Shown one piece after another: positions 22,163 through 31,510 of a stretch of DNA of 64,000 nt (the stretch's first letter is position 1; each line of letters begins with the position of its first letter). The DNA lies in the NCBI RefSeq assembly GCF_008831285.2, contig NC_045142.1:23251300-23315299 (forward strand). Reading direction: 5' to 3'. This DNA is from Nymphaea colorata (Eukaryota > Streptophyta > Magnoliopsida > Nymphaeales > Nymphaeaceae). The position numbers and the translations under genes are program-made. The notes below the pieces were generated by a model that saw only the letters and a program-made list of their open reading frames with translations, had not been told where the DNA came from and searched no databases.

Positions 22163-22167
<5 letters not shown>

Positions 22168-22230
<63 letters not shown>

Positions 22231-22232
22231 GG
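22168..22232. repeat. (TA)n(GA)n microsatellite
   Basis: TA repeats switch to AG repeats at about 22,211. Confidence 0.95.
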
Positions 22233-23454
22233 AGAAACACTAATTTCTTTGTCTCTCTAGTTGCTCCAGCCTTTCACACACACAGCCCGATGCATATGCA
22301 TTAAACAGAATATAAGAGAGGGCGGATCATTCCGATGGCTGGAGGATTTCGGTGCCCATATAACAGACCCAAGTTAAAACAAGCCTTTACCAAAGTCCCC
22401 ACTTAGTGCCATTGCTTCCTCTCACAAGAAAGGTATTTTAGCTGAAAACAGATTCTGAAACTTCTTTTTCTGCTTATAATTATAAATTTTGTTTAAGTAG
22501 TTAAGCACTTTTGCTAACATAGAAAAACTTTTAGCTGCAGCATTTTGTTTTTCAATGGTATTTTTATTCCTAAATTGTATCCCTAACCTTATAAGCGAAG
22601 TGTGACTTTGAGTAAGAAAATAAAGACCTTTTTTTTTGAAAAATTAGAAGATACAACAACGGCAAAAATCTACATGAAATAGTAACAATGAGAACTATTT
22701 TTTTATCTTTCAGCATTCAACCTAACCACTTTCATTCAACACAAGTTTGTATTCTAAAAATACAATGTTCATGTTTCACAAACTCACTTTTACCTTCGGT
22801 ATTTGATTTTTAAAATTTAAAAACAATATATATGTCTCAACAATATATGTTATATAGCATGCGTTCCAAAAAGCACAAGCAGGGGATTCGATAGGTCAGA
22901 TCGGATCCATTTTGCTTCCACAAATCATACCCTGCCAAAGATCTGATGGGAACAGCTACATTTGTCAAAATTCATTCGATTGTGAACCGCTACATTTGTC
23001 CACCAAAGTACTTTAGTCGAGCATGTACTTTTGTTTTGCAGAACCTGATAAGCAAAAGTAAGATGTATCCGCTCATTTATTAAAAAAACTTGGTCTCTAT
23101 GGGCAAATTCTAAGAAGAAGTTTAAATCCAAGAGGGCGGCAAAAAGAAATTCACGGAAAGGGAGGGAAAAAAAAACAAAGGGCTTGGGGATGTGTGTAAA
23201 ACACTGAACTAAGGTTGGTAATGAAGAAGACACGAAAAGACAAGACAATCATATTTCAACAGGCAAGATAATTTGAGAGAGAAAGAAAAGAGAAGAGAGA
23301 CCTCCACGACTGGAGTCAGATTGCCACATATATATCATGGGGAGACACAAATCTTCTTCTAATTTCCTTCTCCTTTTGATTCTTGGTTGTATGAAAAACC
23401 ACAAGTTTTGATTCTCGGTTGTATGAAAAACCACAAGTGGAGTAGTTGATAAAC
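22233..23454. other. No gene recognised
   Basis: Unique-looking AT-rich sequence. Open frames at 22,925-23,470 on the minus strand show no recognisable domain. A polypyrimidine tract with TTTTGTTTTGCAG near 23,040 resembles a 3' splice site on the plus strand, but no coding frame follows it. Confidence 0.35.
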
Positions 23455-23985
23455 CATATCGACTTTCCACAACTTTGGCAGTAGAAAAAACTGGCTTCCG
23501 GACTCAGCAGTACTGGCGTCCAAAAGATCCCATCTCTATACGTCGGGCTTTTGTGGAGGTGGGGGTGGTGATCACGTCGGGCCGAGGGGATATGAGCGGA
23601 CGTTCCAGAATGTGGGGGCCAATTGTATTCCTCCAGTTTAGAGTCAGTGGGCATCAGGGCTGTTGGCTTTGAGGGATCGACGGCCCAGCTGGTGGGAGCC
23701 GTCGCAGAAGAGGGATGGAGGTGATGATGTGTCGGGTTGGGTGCCGGCAGACGGGGCCGTCGACCCCTCAAACCCAACAGCCCTGATGCTCACTGACTCT
23801 AAACTGGAGGAATGCACTTGGCCCCCACATTCTGGAACGTCAGCTCATATCCCCTCGGGCCGTCGTGATCACCGTCCTCACCTCCACATCAACCCAACGT
23901 ATAGAGATGGGATCTTTTGGACGCCGGTACTACTGAGTCCGGAAGCCAGTTTTTTCTACTGCCAAAGTTGTGGAAAGTCAATATG
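23455..23985. repeat. Inverted repeat IR1, arms about 230 bp, spacer 69 bp
   Basis: The left arm (about 23,455-23,685) is mirrored by the right arm (about 23,755-23,985): GACTTTCCACAACTTTGGCA / TGCCAAAGTTGTGGAAAGTC outside, and CTGTTGGCTTTGAGGG / CCCCTCAAACCCAACAG inside. The arms differ by few substitutions. The sequence is clearly richer in G and C than its surroundings and is open on the minus strand (left arm) and plus strand (right arm). Both encode nearly the same unrecognised peptide containing SFFYCQSCGKSIW. Origin unknown; possibly captured coding sequence. Confidence 0.9.
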
Positions 23986-24009
23986 GTTGATTGGTTTATC
24001 CAGTCGAGA

Positions 24010-24431
24010 GCGACTTTGAGGATCCTCCAAGAGCCAATTTACAATCTCCCTGAGTTGGTCGATGATTGCGCAGACTAAAGTATCGCTGGATAGAATTGCA
24101 AGTTTCGTATTTGAAGACGAAGAAGGAGAAGAGAAGGAGGGAAGATACTTCAGGGTGGGAGAGTGCAATGCTGACATGAACATTGGTGTTGGTGAGATAG
24201 ACATGAAGGAAGGTGGATTCTCTTGGGAAATGTAGTGCGAAAAGCCCATGGTTACAACCATCAATCTGCAAATCAAGAGAGGACAAAAGATTGCCGTCTG
24301 TGGGTTCTGGGAAATGAAGTCTCTTGGGGGAGATTCACCGAGTTTCAGGAGATGCTGTTGTAGTCTCTGGCTCGAAGGCGTACGTTGTTCAGAGTGCGTT
24401 GCAGGTTCTGCAAAACAAAAGTGCATGCTAG
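24010..24431 (+). pseudogene. ABCC (MRP-type) transporter fragment, NBD1 region
   Basis: Plus-strand frames read TLRILQEPIYNLPEL, then MIAQTKVSLDRIASF, the variable linker, GGFSWEM, INLQIKRGQKIAVCG, GSGK, and VSGSKAYVVQSAL. This is the order at the end of the first transmembrane domain and start of nucleotide-binding domain 1 in plant ABCC proteins, ATP-driven membrane exporters. Damage: a frame break before MIAQ (about 24,058), a stop in GGFSWEM-stop, a small deletion just before GSGK in Walker A that shifts frame (24,302-24,303), a stop right after GSGK (24,315-24,317), and loss of a few codons before GEI. Only about 420 bp is present, bracketed by IR1 and IR2. Probably a captured or duplicated gene piece. 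The family call is strong; the subfamily member is not determined. Confidence 0.85.
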
Positions 24432-24439
24432 ACTACAGT

Positions 24440-24524
24440 TAATTGTGTTTCTTAATTGTGTTGAACAGATTCTTCACTGTCGGTGGAAGTCTGGAAGCGC
24501 ACAGCTAGAGGGATGCAGTTGTCA

Positions 24525-24564
<40 letters not shown>

Positions 24565-25205
24565 GTGTGAGAAGGATTCTTTTTTGTATGGGATTATCAT
24601 AATGTGAGCTCCCAATAAAAGCATATTATATTATATACATGTGCATGTGTTTTGTCATGCAGAGAGCAGTAGGTTTATTAGGATCTCAATGAGCGTCTGT
24701 TTACATGTTGCCTTCCTCAGTTTAGGGTTGTAACACTGCTCTTGATTGATCAATTAATTTATTTTTTTTCTCGCTCTTTGTTTTCTGCTGGAGAGTAATG
24801 TGAATCTTTTCTGGTTACTCCTCATCCCACCTTTATGTCATTATGTGCATTCCCCACTTGATTGATGCATCAAGTATAACTTCAAGAACCAATTTGAGTT
24901 GCTTGCCCTTAAGTTAAGGATGAAGATTATCAATAAACAATGAAGGTGGGATGAGGAGTAACCAGAAAAGATTCACATTACTCACCAGCAGAAACAATGA
25001 GCAAGAAAAAAATAAATTAAGTGATCAATCAAGAGCAGTGTTACAACCCTAAAGTGAGGAAGGCAACATGTAAACAGACGCTCATTGAGATCCTAATAAA
25101 CCTAGTGCTCTCTGCATGACAAAACACATGCACATGTATATAATATAATATGCTTTTATTGGGAGTTCACATTATGATAATCCCATACAAAAAAAATCCT
25201 TCTCA

Positions 25206-25279
<74 letters not shown>

Positions 25280-25365
25280 TGCATCCCTCTAGCTGTGCGC
25301 TTCCAGACTTCCACCGACAGTGAAGAATCTGTTCAACAGATGATAAACACAATTAAGAAATAAAT
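24440..25365. repeat. Inverted repeat IR2, arms about 400 bp, loop about 109 bp
   Basis: The left arm (about 24,440-24,833) and right arm (about 24,943-25,365) are reverse complements at a level I judge well above 90%. Outer pair: AACAGATTCTTCACTGTCGG / CCGACAGTGAAGAATCTGTT. Inner pair: CTGGTTACTCCTCATCCCAC / GTGGGATGAGGAGTAACCAG. A microsatellite sits at the same place in both arms, (CT)n at 24,525-24,559 and (AC)n(AG)n at 25,204-25,277, and is much longer in the right arm. The loop has GAACCAATTTGAGTTGCTTG. If transcribed, this would give a long double-stranded RNA stem. Confidence 0.92.
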
Positions 25366-25534
25366 AATCCCATCAGATCCAATTCCATCCATTCACCATG
25401 AGTCTAATTTTCGTGGGATGGTTTTGGGCATTAGAAGAAAAATTAATCATTAAATGCATAACACCATTCCTCAACACAAGAAAAATTAATCAGTTAATTG
25501 CATATCGATTCATGAAGAAAATGAGAGAAACAAC

Positions 25535-25869
25535 TATGGATGTCAACGGAGATTGAATTTGATCGAATATACTCTTAATCATATTTGGCTTTTCAAATAT
25601 TCACATATTCAGCCGGAATCTGATTTTTATATTCATATCCGAATTTGAATCCGAAATTTGAACCAGGTTTTGCCAATTTTGCAAATGTAACAAACTAGAT
25701 ATAAGATATTTGTCTTAAAATGAATCCGATCCAAATCCATATCGGATGCCATTTATTAAATCCAAATCCAATCTGATTTCTTAATTCGATATTAAATTTT
25801 TTTCATAGCCGAATTTTCAAATCGGTTCGGTCGGATATCGGATTCAAATTAGATGTATTTACATCTCTA
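25535..25869. mobile_element. GATGTCAA-type inverted-repeat element, copy 2
   Basis: Starts TATGGATGTCAACGG and ends ATTTACATCTCTA; the interior has TATCCGAATTTGAATCC-type words like the element at 20,549. Flanks (GAAACAAC left, AAAGAAAT right) no longer match exactly, so target duplication is unproven here. Confidence 0.6.
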
Positions 25870-26065
25870 AAAGAAATTACTTGGACCCAAGGATGGTCCA
25901 ATGGTTTACAAAATAAGCAACGGAATTATTTGGAGCAAAACCTCCAATGGCGACCTGAGCCAATGATACGTGGACTAGATTTCTTTTACCCAAAAAAAAA
26001 TGTGAGAGATTTTTCTGCATCAGCCATGTAGAATGAAAAACTGATTGGATTCTTGGACACTTAAG

Positions 26066-26265
26066 GTTGTGTTTGATAGCATTGGATCTTACATCTGAGG
26101 TTACATAGAAAGGCGTGTTTTAAGATATCGGCATAAACAGACTAAGGATTTCAATAGCATAGATTTTAAGATCCGATTGGGAGGAAGAGGTGGTCTGACT
26201 TAAATCCATGGATCTGAATATCTCAGATCACCAGGATTCTGAGATCCATGGTGAAACCAACACAA
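26066..26265. mobile_element. Possible 200-bp MITE
   Basis: Begins GTTGTGTTTGATAGC and ends GAAACCAACACAA, short imperfect inverted repeats. Both flanks read TTAAG (26,061-26,065 and 26,266-26,270). The TTA-containing duplication would suit a Harbinger/Tourist-type MITE, but the repeats are weak. Confidence 0.45.
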
Positions 26266-26714
26266 TTAAGTGTGTTTTGGTTTCAAGTTAGAATCAAATC
26301 TGATAGTCAAAGTTGAAAAATCTTTGTACCGGATCCAACCTATTTGTGGCCCCTACTCCCAACGGCTGCCTGTCAATTGGATTTGGTACAAAGGATGAGA
26401 TGGCATTTGAAAGAATTTGAGGGATCTGATTTATCAAAGTCCAAACCTGTGGAAGGTACATTGATATCAACAACAAAGGAGGTGTGGGCACCGTGTGGGC
26501 AATTATTAACATAAACCCACAAAAAATCATATTTTTATGTTGATGTTTGAGAGAAATGTTTTTAATTTTAATTTTGGTACCTTTTAAAATATTATAACAA
26601 GTGCTCCTTAGTTAAAAATTTTTGGCTCCAACTCTAGGTGGTACATTAGACAGAACGATGATCATGATTGGGAAAGAAGAAGAATGCCAGCGATTTGGGG
26701 AGAAGAGTATTGGA

Positions 26715-27135
26715 AAAAATTAACATGATCAAGATGAACAATAATTGAACGTGATTCAGTGTTTAATCACCAACATCCATGAAAGGTCACAACTATCTAC
26801 CTTGGGGTTGATCAGAGTGCAGCTTGTCTTTATATAGAAGTCATGCATCTAACATTGCCCTTTATGTTAAGGAGCAGTTATAACTTCTTTTTTACTAACA
26901 TTAAATGCCAAATATTTTGTATTTATGGCACCATGATCTTATACCATAAAAACTTTATTCATCTTTTCTCTTTGATTTTAGCTTGGTTTTTCATGTGTTC
27001 CTCCATACTTGATACCAGTTTTTATGGCTTTCTTCCTCTCTCAAACTGGATGACTATTCGTTTCTACCATTGTTTCATGAAGATGTTTTTCTCAAAACTG
27101 GATCGAGTCCTTTCTGAGAAAGAAATCAATGACCC
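26715..27135. repeat. Dispersed repeat E, copy 2
   Basis: AATTGAACGTGATTCAGTG, GTTTAATCACCAACATCC, CCTTGGGGTTGATCAG, then CCATAAAAACTTTATTC and GGATGACTATTCG, ending in TCGAGTCCTTTCTGAGAAAG, in the same order as at 19,990 and 52,665. Confidence 0.6.
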
Positions 27136-27149
27136 CATAGACATATTAC

Positions 27150-27395
27150 GTAAAGATGTCAATGGGTCATATTCCAAAATGATAATATCATTTAACTTTT
27201 TTTGCTTTTTCAGATATTCACATAGTTGGATTTTACACTCTCAATATGACCCGCATCTGTTTTTTCACATTTATAATGAATTGGAATCTAAAATTTGAAC
27301 CGAATCTGAATCTAGATTCTGAATCTGATTAGATATTCTTGTATATCTGAGACTGAATATTCTAAATATGATTCAGAATATAACCTAGATTCTAA
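27150..27395. repeat. Fragment of GATGTCAA-type element
   Basis: Starts AAAGATGTCAATGGG and has the typical CTGAATCTAGATTCTGAATC words; the opposite terminus is missing. More of the same word pattern is at 27,770-27,880. Confidence 0.5.
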
Positions 27396-27616
27396 ATCTC
27401 ATTATAATTTAAGTCCTATTTTACCAAAACTTAGGTTTTCAATTAGTTTCTGGAATCCGGTTTACATTTTGGAGTTTAAAAACAACATTTTAACAAAAGT
27501 GGGTTTCTCACAAGCTCAGTTTTGAGTGTCATCTAAATATGCCAAAATTTTGTTTTAAAAGTCATGCAAGCACATCATAAGAATTGAACGTTTTCTTTAA
27601 CTTATAGTCCTTTAAG

Positions 27617-28339
27617 CTCAGGGGCCGAGCCGGGGGGCTGGGCAAGGGCCATGATCACCACTCAAATTTTCAAAAAAGGAAATTTTCACCGGAAATTTAT
27701 AAAAAGTTCATTTAAGTCTAGAGAAAAATTTTGAAAAATGATGTTTCGGTCCTTGTTTAAATTGACAATCTGAATTCAATCGGATGCCATTTCAAATCCG
27801 AATCTGCACCGATTTTTGAATCAGATATTAAAGGCTTTTCTATGTCTTATTTTTTGGAAACGGTTCCATTGGATATCCACAAGTTCATTTCCAGTCGCAC
27901 GGACGTGAGTGAGGCAGAACTTAAAAATAACAAATTTTACGAAACAAAATTTAAAGGAAGCAAAAGTAAAACGTAAAATCCAGTTTTCAGAAATGCTATT
28001 AGAAACAAATGATGCGAGACTTTTCAAAACCATATGTTACATGAGATGCCCAAAATTATTGTTAAAAAAATATCATTGGATCCATAAAAACAAGCTAGCA
28101 TATAGAACCCTTTTGTTTTCACTTTTTGCTTTTTTTTATTTAAATTTTACTTTGGGAAAACTATGCAAGCAATAAAACTTTTAATGCCGTTCCCTCGCTC
28201 CCACTAGAAAACAAATTTTAAAACTTAAATTGGAATGTTTTAAAAAATTTACTTATATAAAATTTTTAATAAATGATATTTTAGTTCCTCTCAAAATTTT
28301 GAACTCCCTCAACAAAAATTACTGACTCTGCTATTGGTG
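27617..28339. mobile_element. Possible hAT-type element, 723 bp
   Basis: The left end CAGGGGCCGAGCCGGGGGG is typical of plant hAT termini; the right end GACTCTGCTATTG is a worn counterpart. The flanks CCTTTAAG (27,609-27,616) and CCTTTAAC (28,340-28,347) match at 7 of 8 bases. The interior is AT-rich with GATGCCATTTCAAATCCG words of the GATGTCAA family nested inside. An open frame at 27,909-28,175 has no recognisable domain. Confidence 0.5.
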
Positions 28340-29206
28340 CCTTTAACCTATGATTGGTAGCATACTAGTTCTTGGCTTAACCAACCACACCTGATCCCTC
28401 AGGAGTCGAAGCATCTACAACTCATTTGTTATTACAACCTCATATTTTGTTTTTCTTTTTTAAGTGCAATATGTTCATAAAAAATGGATGTAATGTTGTT
28501 AACAGTGGTTTACAGCGCACAGTTCATGGTGTTTATTTCAAATTATAAGCCAAAAATAAGTCTCAAATTGTATTTTTAACTCAAATACATTCCTTGTCAG
28601 AGGACACGCTGGTGGTCAGGCCTAGGCATTGGGTCGGCCAGACATCCAAAACCTGAGCCCAGGCCCGACTGGGTTAAAATTAAAACATATACATTTTTAA
28701 TATATAAATATAGTTAATCATAATAAAATATTATAATTATGTATATATTAATGAAAATAATATTTAAAAAAATTTATCGGAACGACCGGAGCCCAAGTTG
28801 AGTTGAGTATAGAGTACCCGTCAGATACCCAGCCCGAAGCCTAGATCGTAGGCGGTGGTCACTAGGTTTTAACCCCAAACAAATTCTCAGATCGTGGCTT
28901 AAAACTAGGGACGGTAACCACCATTGAAGCCAAAAGGAATAAAAATTAATAAACAAAATTAACAGTAAATTTAATAATACTTATATGCAGAAAAAAAAAC
29001 GACATAATAATATCAGTTAGACGAATGAATGCGTCCTAAATTAGCCATCAAAGTAAAGAAACTGATGTGCTTAATATGAATATGCAGAAGCAAAACGAAA
29101 TGTTTCTTACTGAAACTAATGGAGTCAATAACAAATATAATTGAATCGTAACATCTTTGTAGCAATATCACCCCAAGATCTATAATAAAATTGATGAAAT
29201 CGTGTT
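28340..29206. other. No gene; decayed repeats
   Basis: A worn element with GGTCAGGCCTAGGCATTGGG and GAGCCCAGGCCCGACTGGG lies at about 28,610-28,680, followed by very AT-rich sequence and CCCAGCCCGAAGCC. No protein match. Confidence 0.4.
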
Positions 29207-29345
29207 GTATATTTGGGATCATTGGTATGAGAAAAATGATTTGAAATAATTGGTGAAATTCGCAAAAGATCAGCATTTTCATTGAAACTTCACCCAAAAT
29301 CTCAGATCATTTTTTTTTTCTCAAACCAATGATCTCAAATATACA
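29207..29345. repeat. Hairpin/foldback element of about 139 bp
   Basis: The left arm has ATATTTGGGATCATTGGTAT, GAGAAAAATGATTTGAAAT and TTGGTGAAATTCG. The right arm mirrors it with GAAACTTCACC, CAGATCATTTTTTTTTTCTC and AAACCAATGATCTCAAATAT. Pairing spans nearly the whole element. Copies lacking the left end are at 38,820-38,940 and 39,682-39,800. Confidence 0.8.
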
Positions 29346-29431
29346 AAAAGGACACGATGACCTAGGGAGGCAAAAATGCAAGACGTGCTTGAATTTCAAA
29401 GCCTTATCCATCCACCTTTTGTCCATGCAAG

Positions 29432-29680
29432 TAGGGCTGCGCACGAGATGAGTTGAGCCTGAGCTTGGCCAGCTCGAGTTCGACTTGGCTCAAAAAACTT
29501 GCTCTCGAACTCGAGCCAAGTTCTTTATAGCAAGCTTGAGCTCGATTCAACTACACAAAATTTGAGCTCGAACTTGACTCACTTAACCCATTTAACTAGT
29601 TTAGTCGTTAACTTGTGTAAGAATTAACTCTGTAACCATCAACTTGTGCCTACATCAACTTGTTTAACTTGTGTAAGTGT
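29432..29680. repeat. GAGCTCGAGC-rich dispersed repeat, copy 3
   Basis: Starts TAGGGCTGCGCACGAGATGAG and follows the 21,611 copy word for word in order: TTGGCCAGCTCGAG, GCAAGCTTGAGCTCGATTC, ACTACACAAAAT, TTAACTTGTGTAAG. Confidence 0.65.
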
Positions 29681-29894
29681 GTTTGCATCCTCAAAATTTC
29701 TTTTAGCCTTTGGAGTGCTTTAGAAAAATGAAGTTTTATTTTAAAATGAAAGAGAAAAGGACTCGCTCGTCGGTGCAAGGTCCGGCCGTTCTGATTGTCT
29801 TTATTTGAGCTAACCCGACCAAGAACAGACCTCTTGCTTTGCACATTTCGACATTTGACATGTTATCCTAAATCCAACATGCATGTGTGTTCAA

Positions 29895-30520
29895 GTCTTC
29901 CAATACATATAACAGCATTGGTTTGCTAAGGATGGAACTGTACACAATGCCATTTTTACATAATATAATCATGATCTTATAAAAAATATATATCATCGGA
30001 AAGTAACAAAGTGTTACTATTACAGTAAAAACAGCGTCTTAGTGTCAGCTCTAGAAGAAAATGGAAGCGTATGTTTAGGTGAATGAGGTGGAAGAAGGAA
30101 GATATATATATATATATATATAACCATCTCCCTTCCTCTGACTCATTCATCCAAACTTACGCTTCCCTTCTTCTTCTAGAGATGCCACTAAGTGATCAGG
30201 CGAGTTTTTTTGTGATTTTTATTTTTCTCACTTTATCTGAATATCTCTCTGTTTTTCTAACTCTCTTTGGATTAAGACTACGGATTCTAAGCATCTTTAA
30301 TGGATTTATGGTCATGTTTGAAGCAAGGTTGTTCTTTCCTTTTCCCTCTTTTCTTTTCTTCTCTTAAGAGTGTACTTCGCAAGCTCTTGAAAAGTCCAGT
30401 AATGTGGCGATCAGGAGGAGAAAAGAAAGAAAGCAAAAAAGGAAGAATATCCTTCTTTAAACAAAACCCTAAAATCAATAAAGATGCTTAGAATCCATAC
30501 TTTTAATCCAAAGACAGCAA
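29895..30520. repeat. Block Q, copy 2, left part
   Basis: Collinear with 16,965-17,587: CAATACATATAAC, AAGGATGGAACTG, TTCTTCTTCTAGAGATG, GGATTAAGACTACGGATTC, AGGAAGAATATCCTTCTTTA. It ends at CAGCAAGAGTT, where the copia element inserted; the block resumes at 36,030. Confidence 0.8.
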
Positions 30521-30525
30521 GAGTT

Positions 30526-30840
30526 TGTTGGAACTTTCTAGAGAGGAGATTAAGCTGGATTCTTCTAGAGAGGAGATTACAATATTCTTGGAAGGAGGTT
30601 GCGACATCTTGGACAGAGATATCTCTTCCTAATTTTTTGTGCTCTATCCCTAACTTTTCTCCCCTTCCACCTTGAGCATGTAATTACAACTATAAATACC
30701 TCTCATGTATCACCGATTGATTCAAGTTCTGAATAAAAGAAGATCCCCTCTCTTCTCTCGTGGATGTAGGCTAATATGCCGAACCACGTAATTCTCTGTT
30801 TTCCATGGTTGATTGTGATATACAATCACTAAATTTAACA
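30526..30840 (+). repeat. 5' LTR of copia 2
   Basis: Starts TGTTGGAACTTTC and ends TTTAACA, 315 bp. It contains two direct copies of TTCTAGAGAGGAGATTA about 25 bp apart near the start and a TATA box. Boundaries are fixed by the match to the 3' LTR and the GAGTT duplication. Confidence 0.95.
30690..30700 (+). promoter_or_regulatory. TATA box in 5' LTR
   Basis: CTATAAATACC lies centrally in the LTR and is conserved in the 3' LTR at about 35,875. Its position suits the start of element transcription within the LTR; no start site was mapped. Confidence 0.6.
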
Positions 30841-30853
30841 TGGTATCAGAGCC
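30841..30853 (+). other. Primer binding site of copia 2
   Basis: TGGTATCAGAGCC begins at the first base after the LTR, the standard initiator-Met tRNA complement of plant copia elements. Confidence 0.92.
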
Positions 30854-31510
30854 AGGTTTAGTGTTCTTCATTTCTTCAACAGCTAGGAAGAACTCTGTTC
30901 ACGGGGACAGATCATGGCAGCGTTAACAAATCTGTTGGAGCTAGATGTCAAGCAAGCTGCCAAACGGTTCCTTGAGAGCCCCTTTTTTGTCATATTCCAA
31001 AAGGAGGAACAGATCAGTTGAGTGACAGACGTCCACCACAGCCATAGACGTCTCATCCTTTGTGAACACCCCGACGGCGCTCCCTTCTCTCCTGCCTTCT
31101 ACCACACTGAATAGCTCCTCAGAAGCCAACAAGGAGTGCCACTATATTTCTTCGTTTGGTTGGTTGGACGAGGGCCTTCGCTCCAGCCATCCTCGGTCCT
31201 GTTCTCACTATCATCAAAGCTGCCATCAGGTTCCTTTCTCGTTGCTCTTCTCTTTTTTGTTGGTTGGTGGTTTAGAAGAGGAAGGAGGGAACGAAGCAGG
31301 AGAAAACTTTTTTCTCTCCCTGCTTTATGTTTGAAGGTATTTGACAGAGAAGGGGAAAGGAGTGTTCTCTTCTTTCCCTCTCCCTCTTTAAATACAAGTT
31401 GTCCCCTGGCATTGTGGTACCTATGACTGGGCGACGCTGTTCTTAGGGCAGGCAGCGGTAGTTCATTTGAGCAATCAATATAATGCGCCTTATTTTTTGG
31501 TATACCCACC
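30854..31510 (+). other. Untranslated leader of copia 2
   Basis: About 660 bp between the primer site and the gag start. It contains short ATG frames (for example at 30,914) and overlapping open frames on both strands at 31,062-31,512 without recognisable domains. Confidence 0.6.

Noticed and set aside
24473-24570. Extension of the ABCC fragment into the left arm of IR2
   Set aside because: No ABCC motif follows KAYVVQSAL, and the sequence becomes the (CT)n-containing inverted repeat.
26843-27298. 151-codon plus-strand frame
   Set aside because: It spans repeat E and a GATGTCAA-type fragment; the composition is Phe/Ser-rich from T-runs and it is not open in the related copies.
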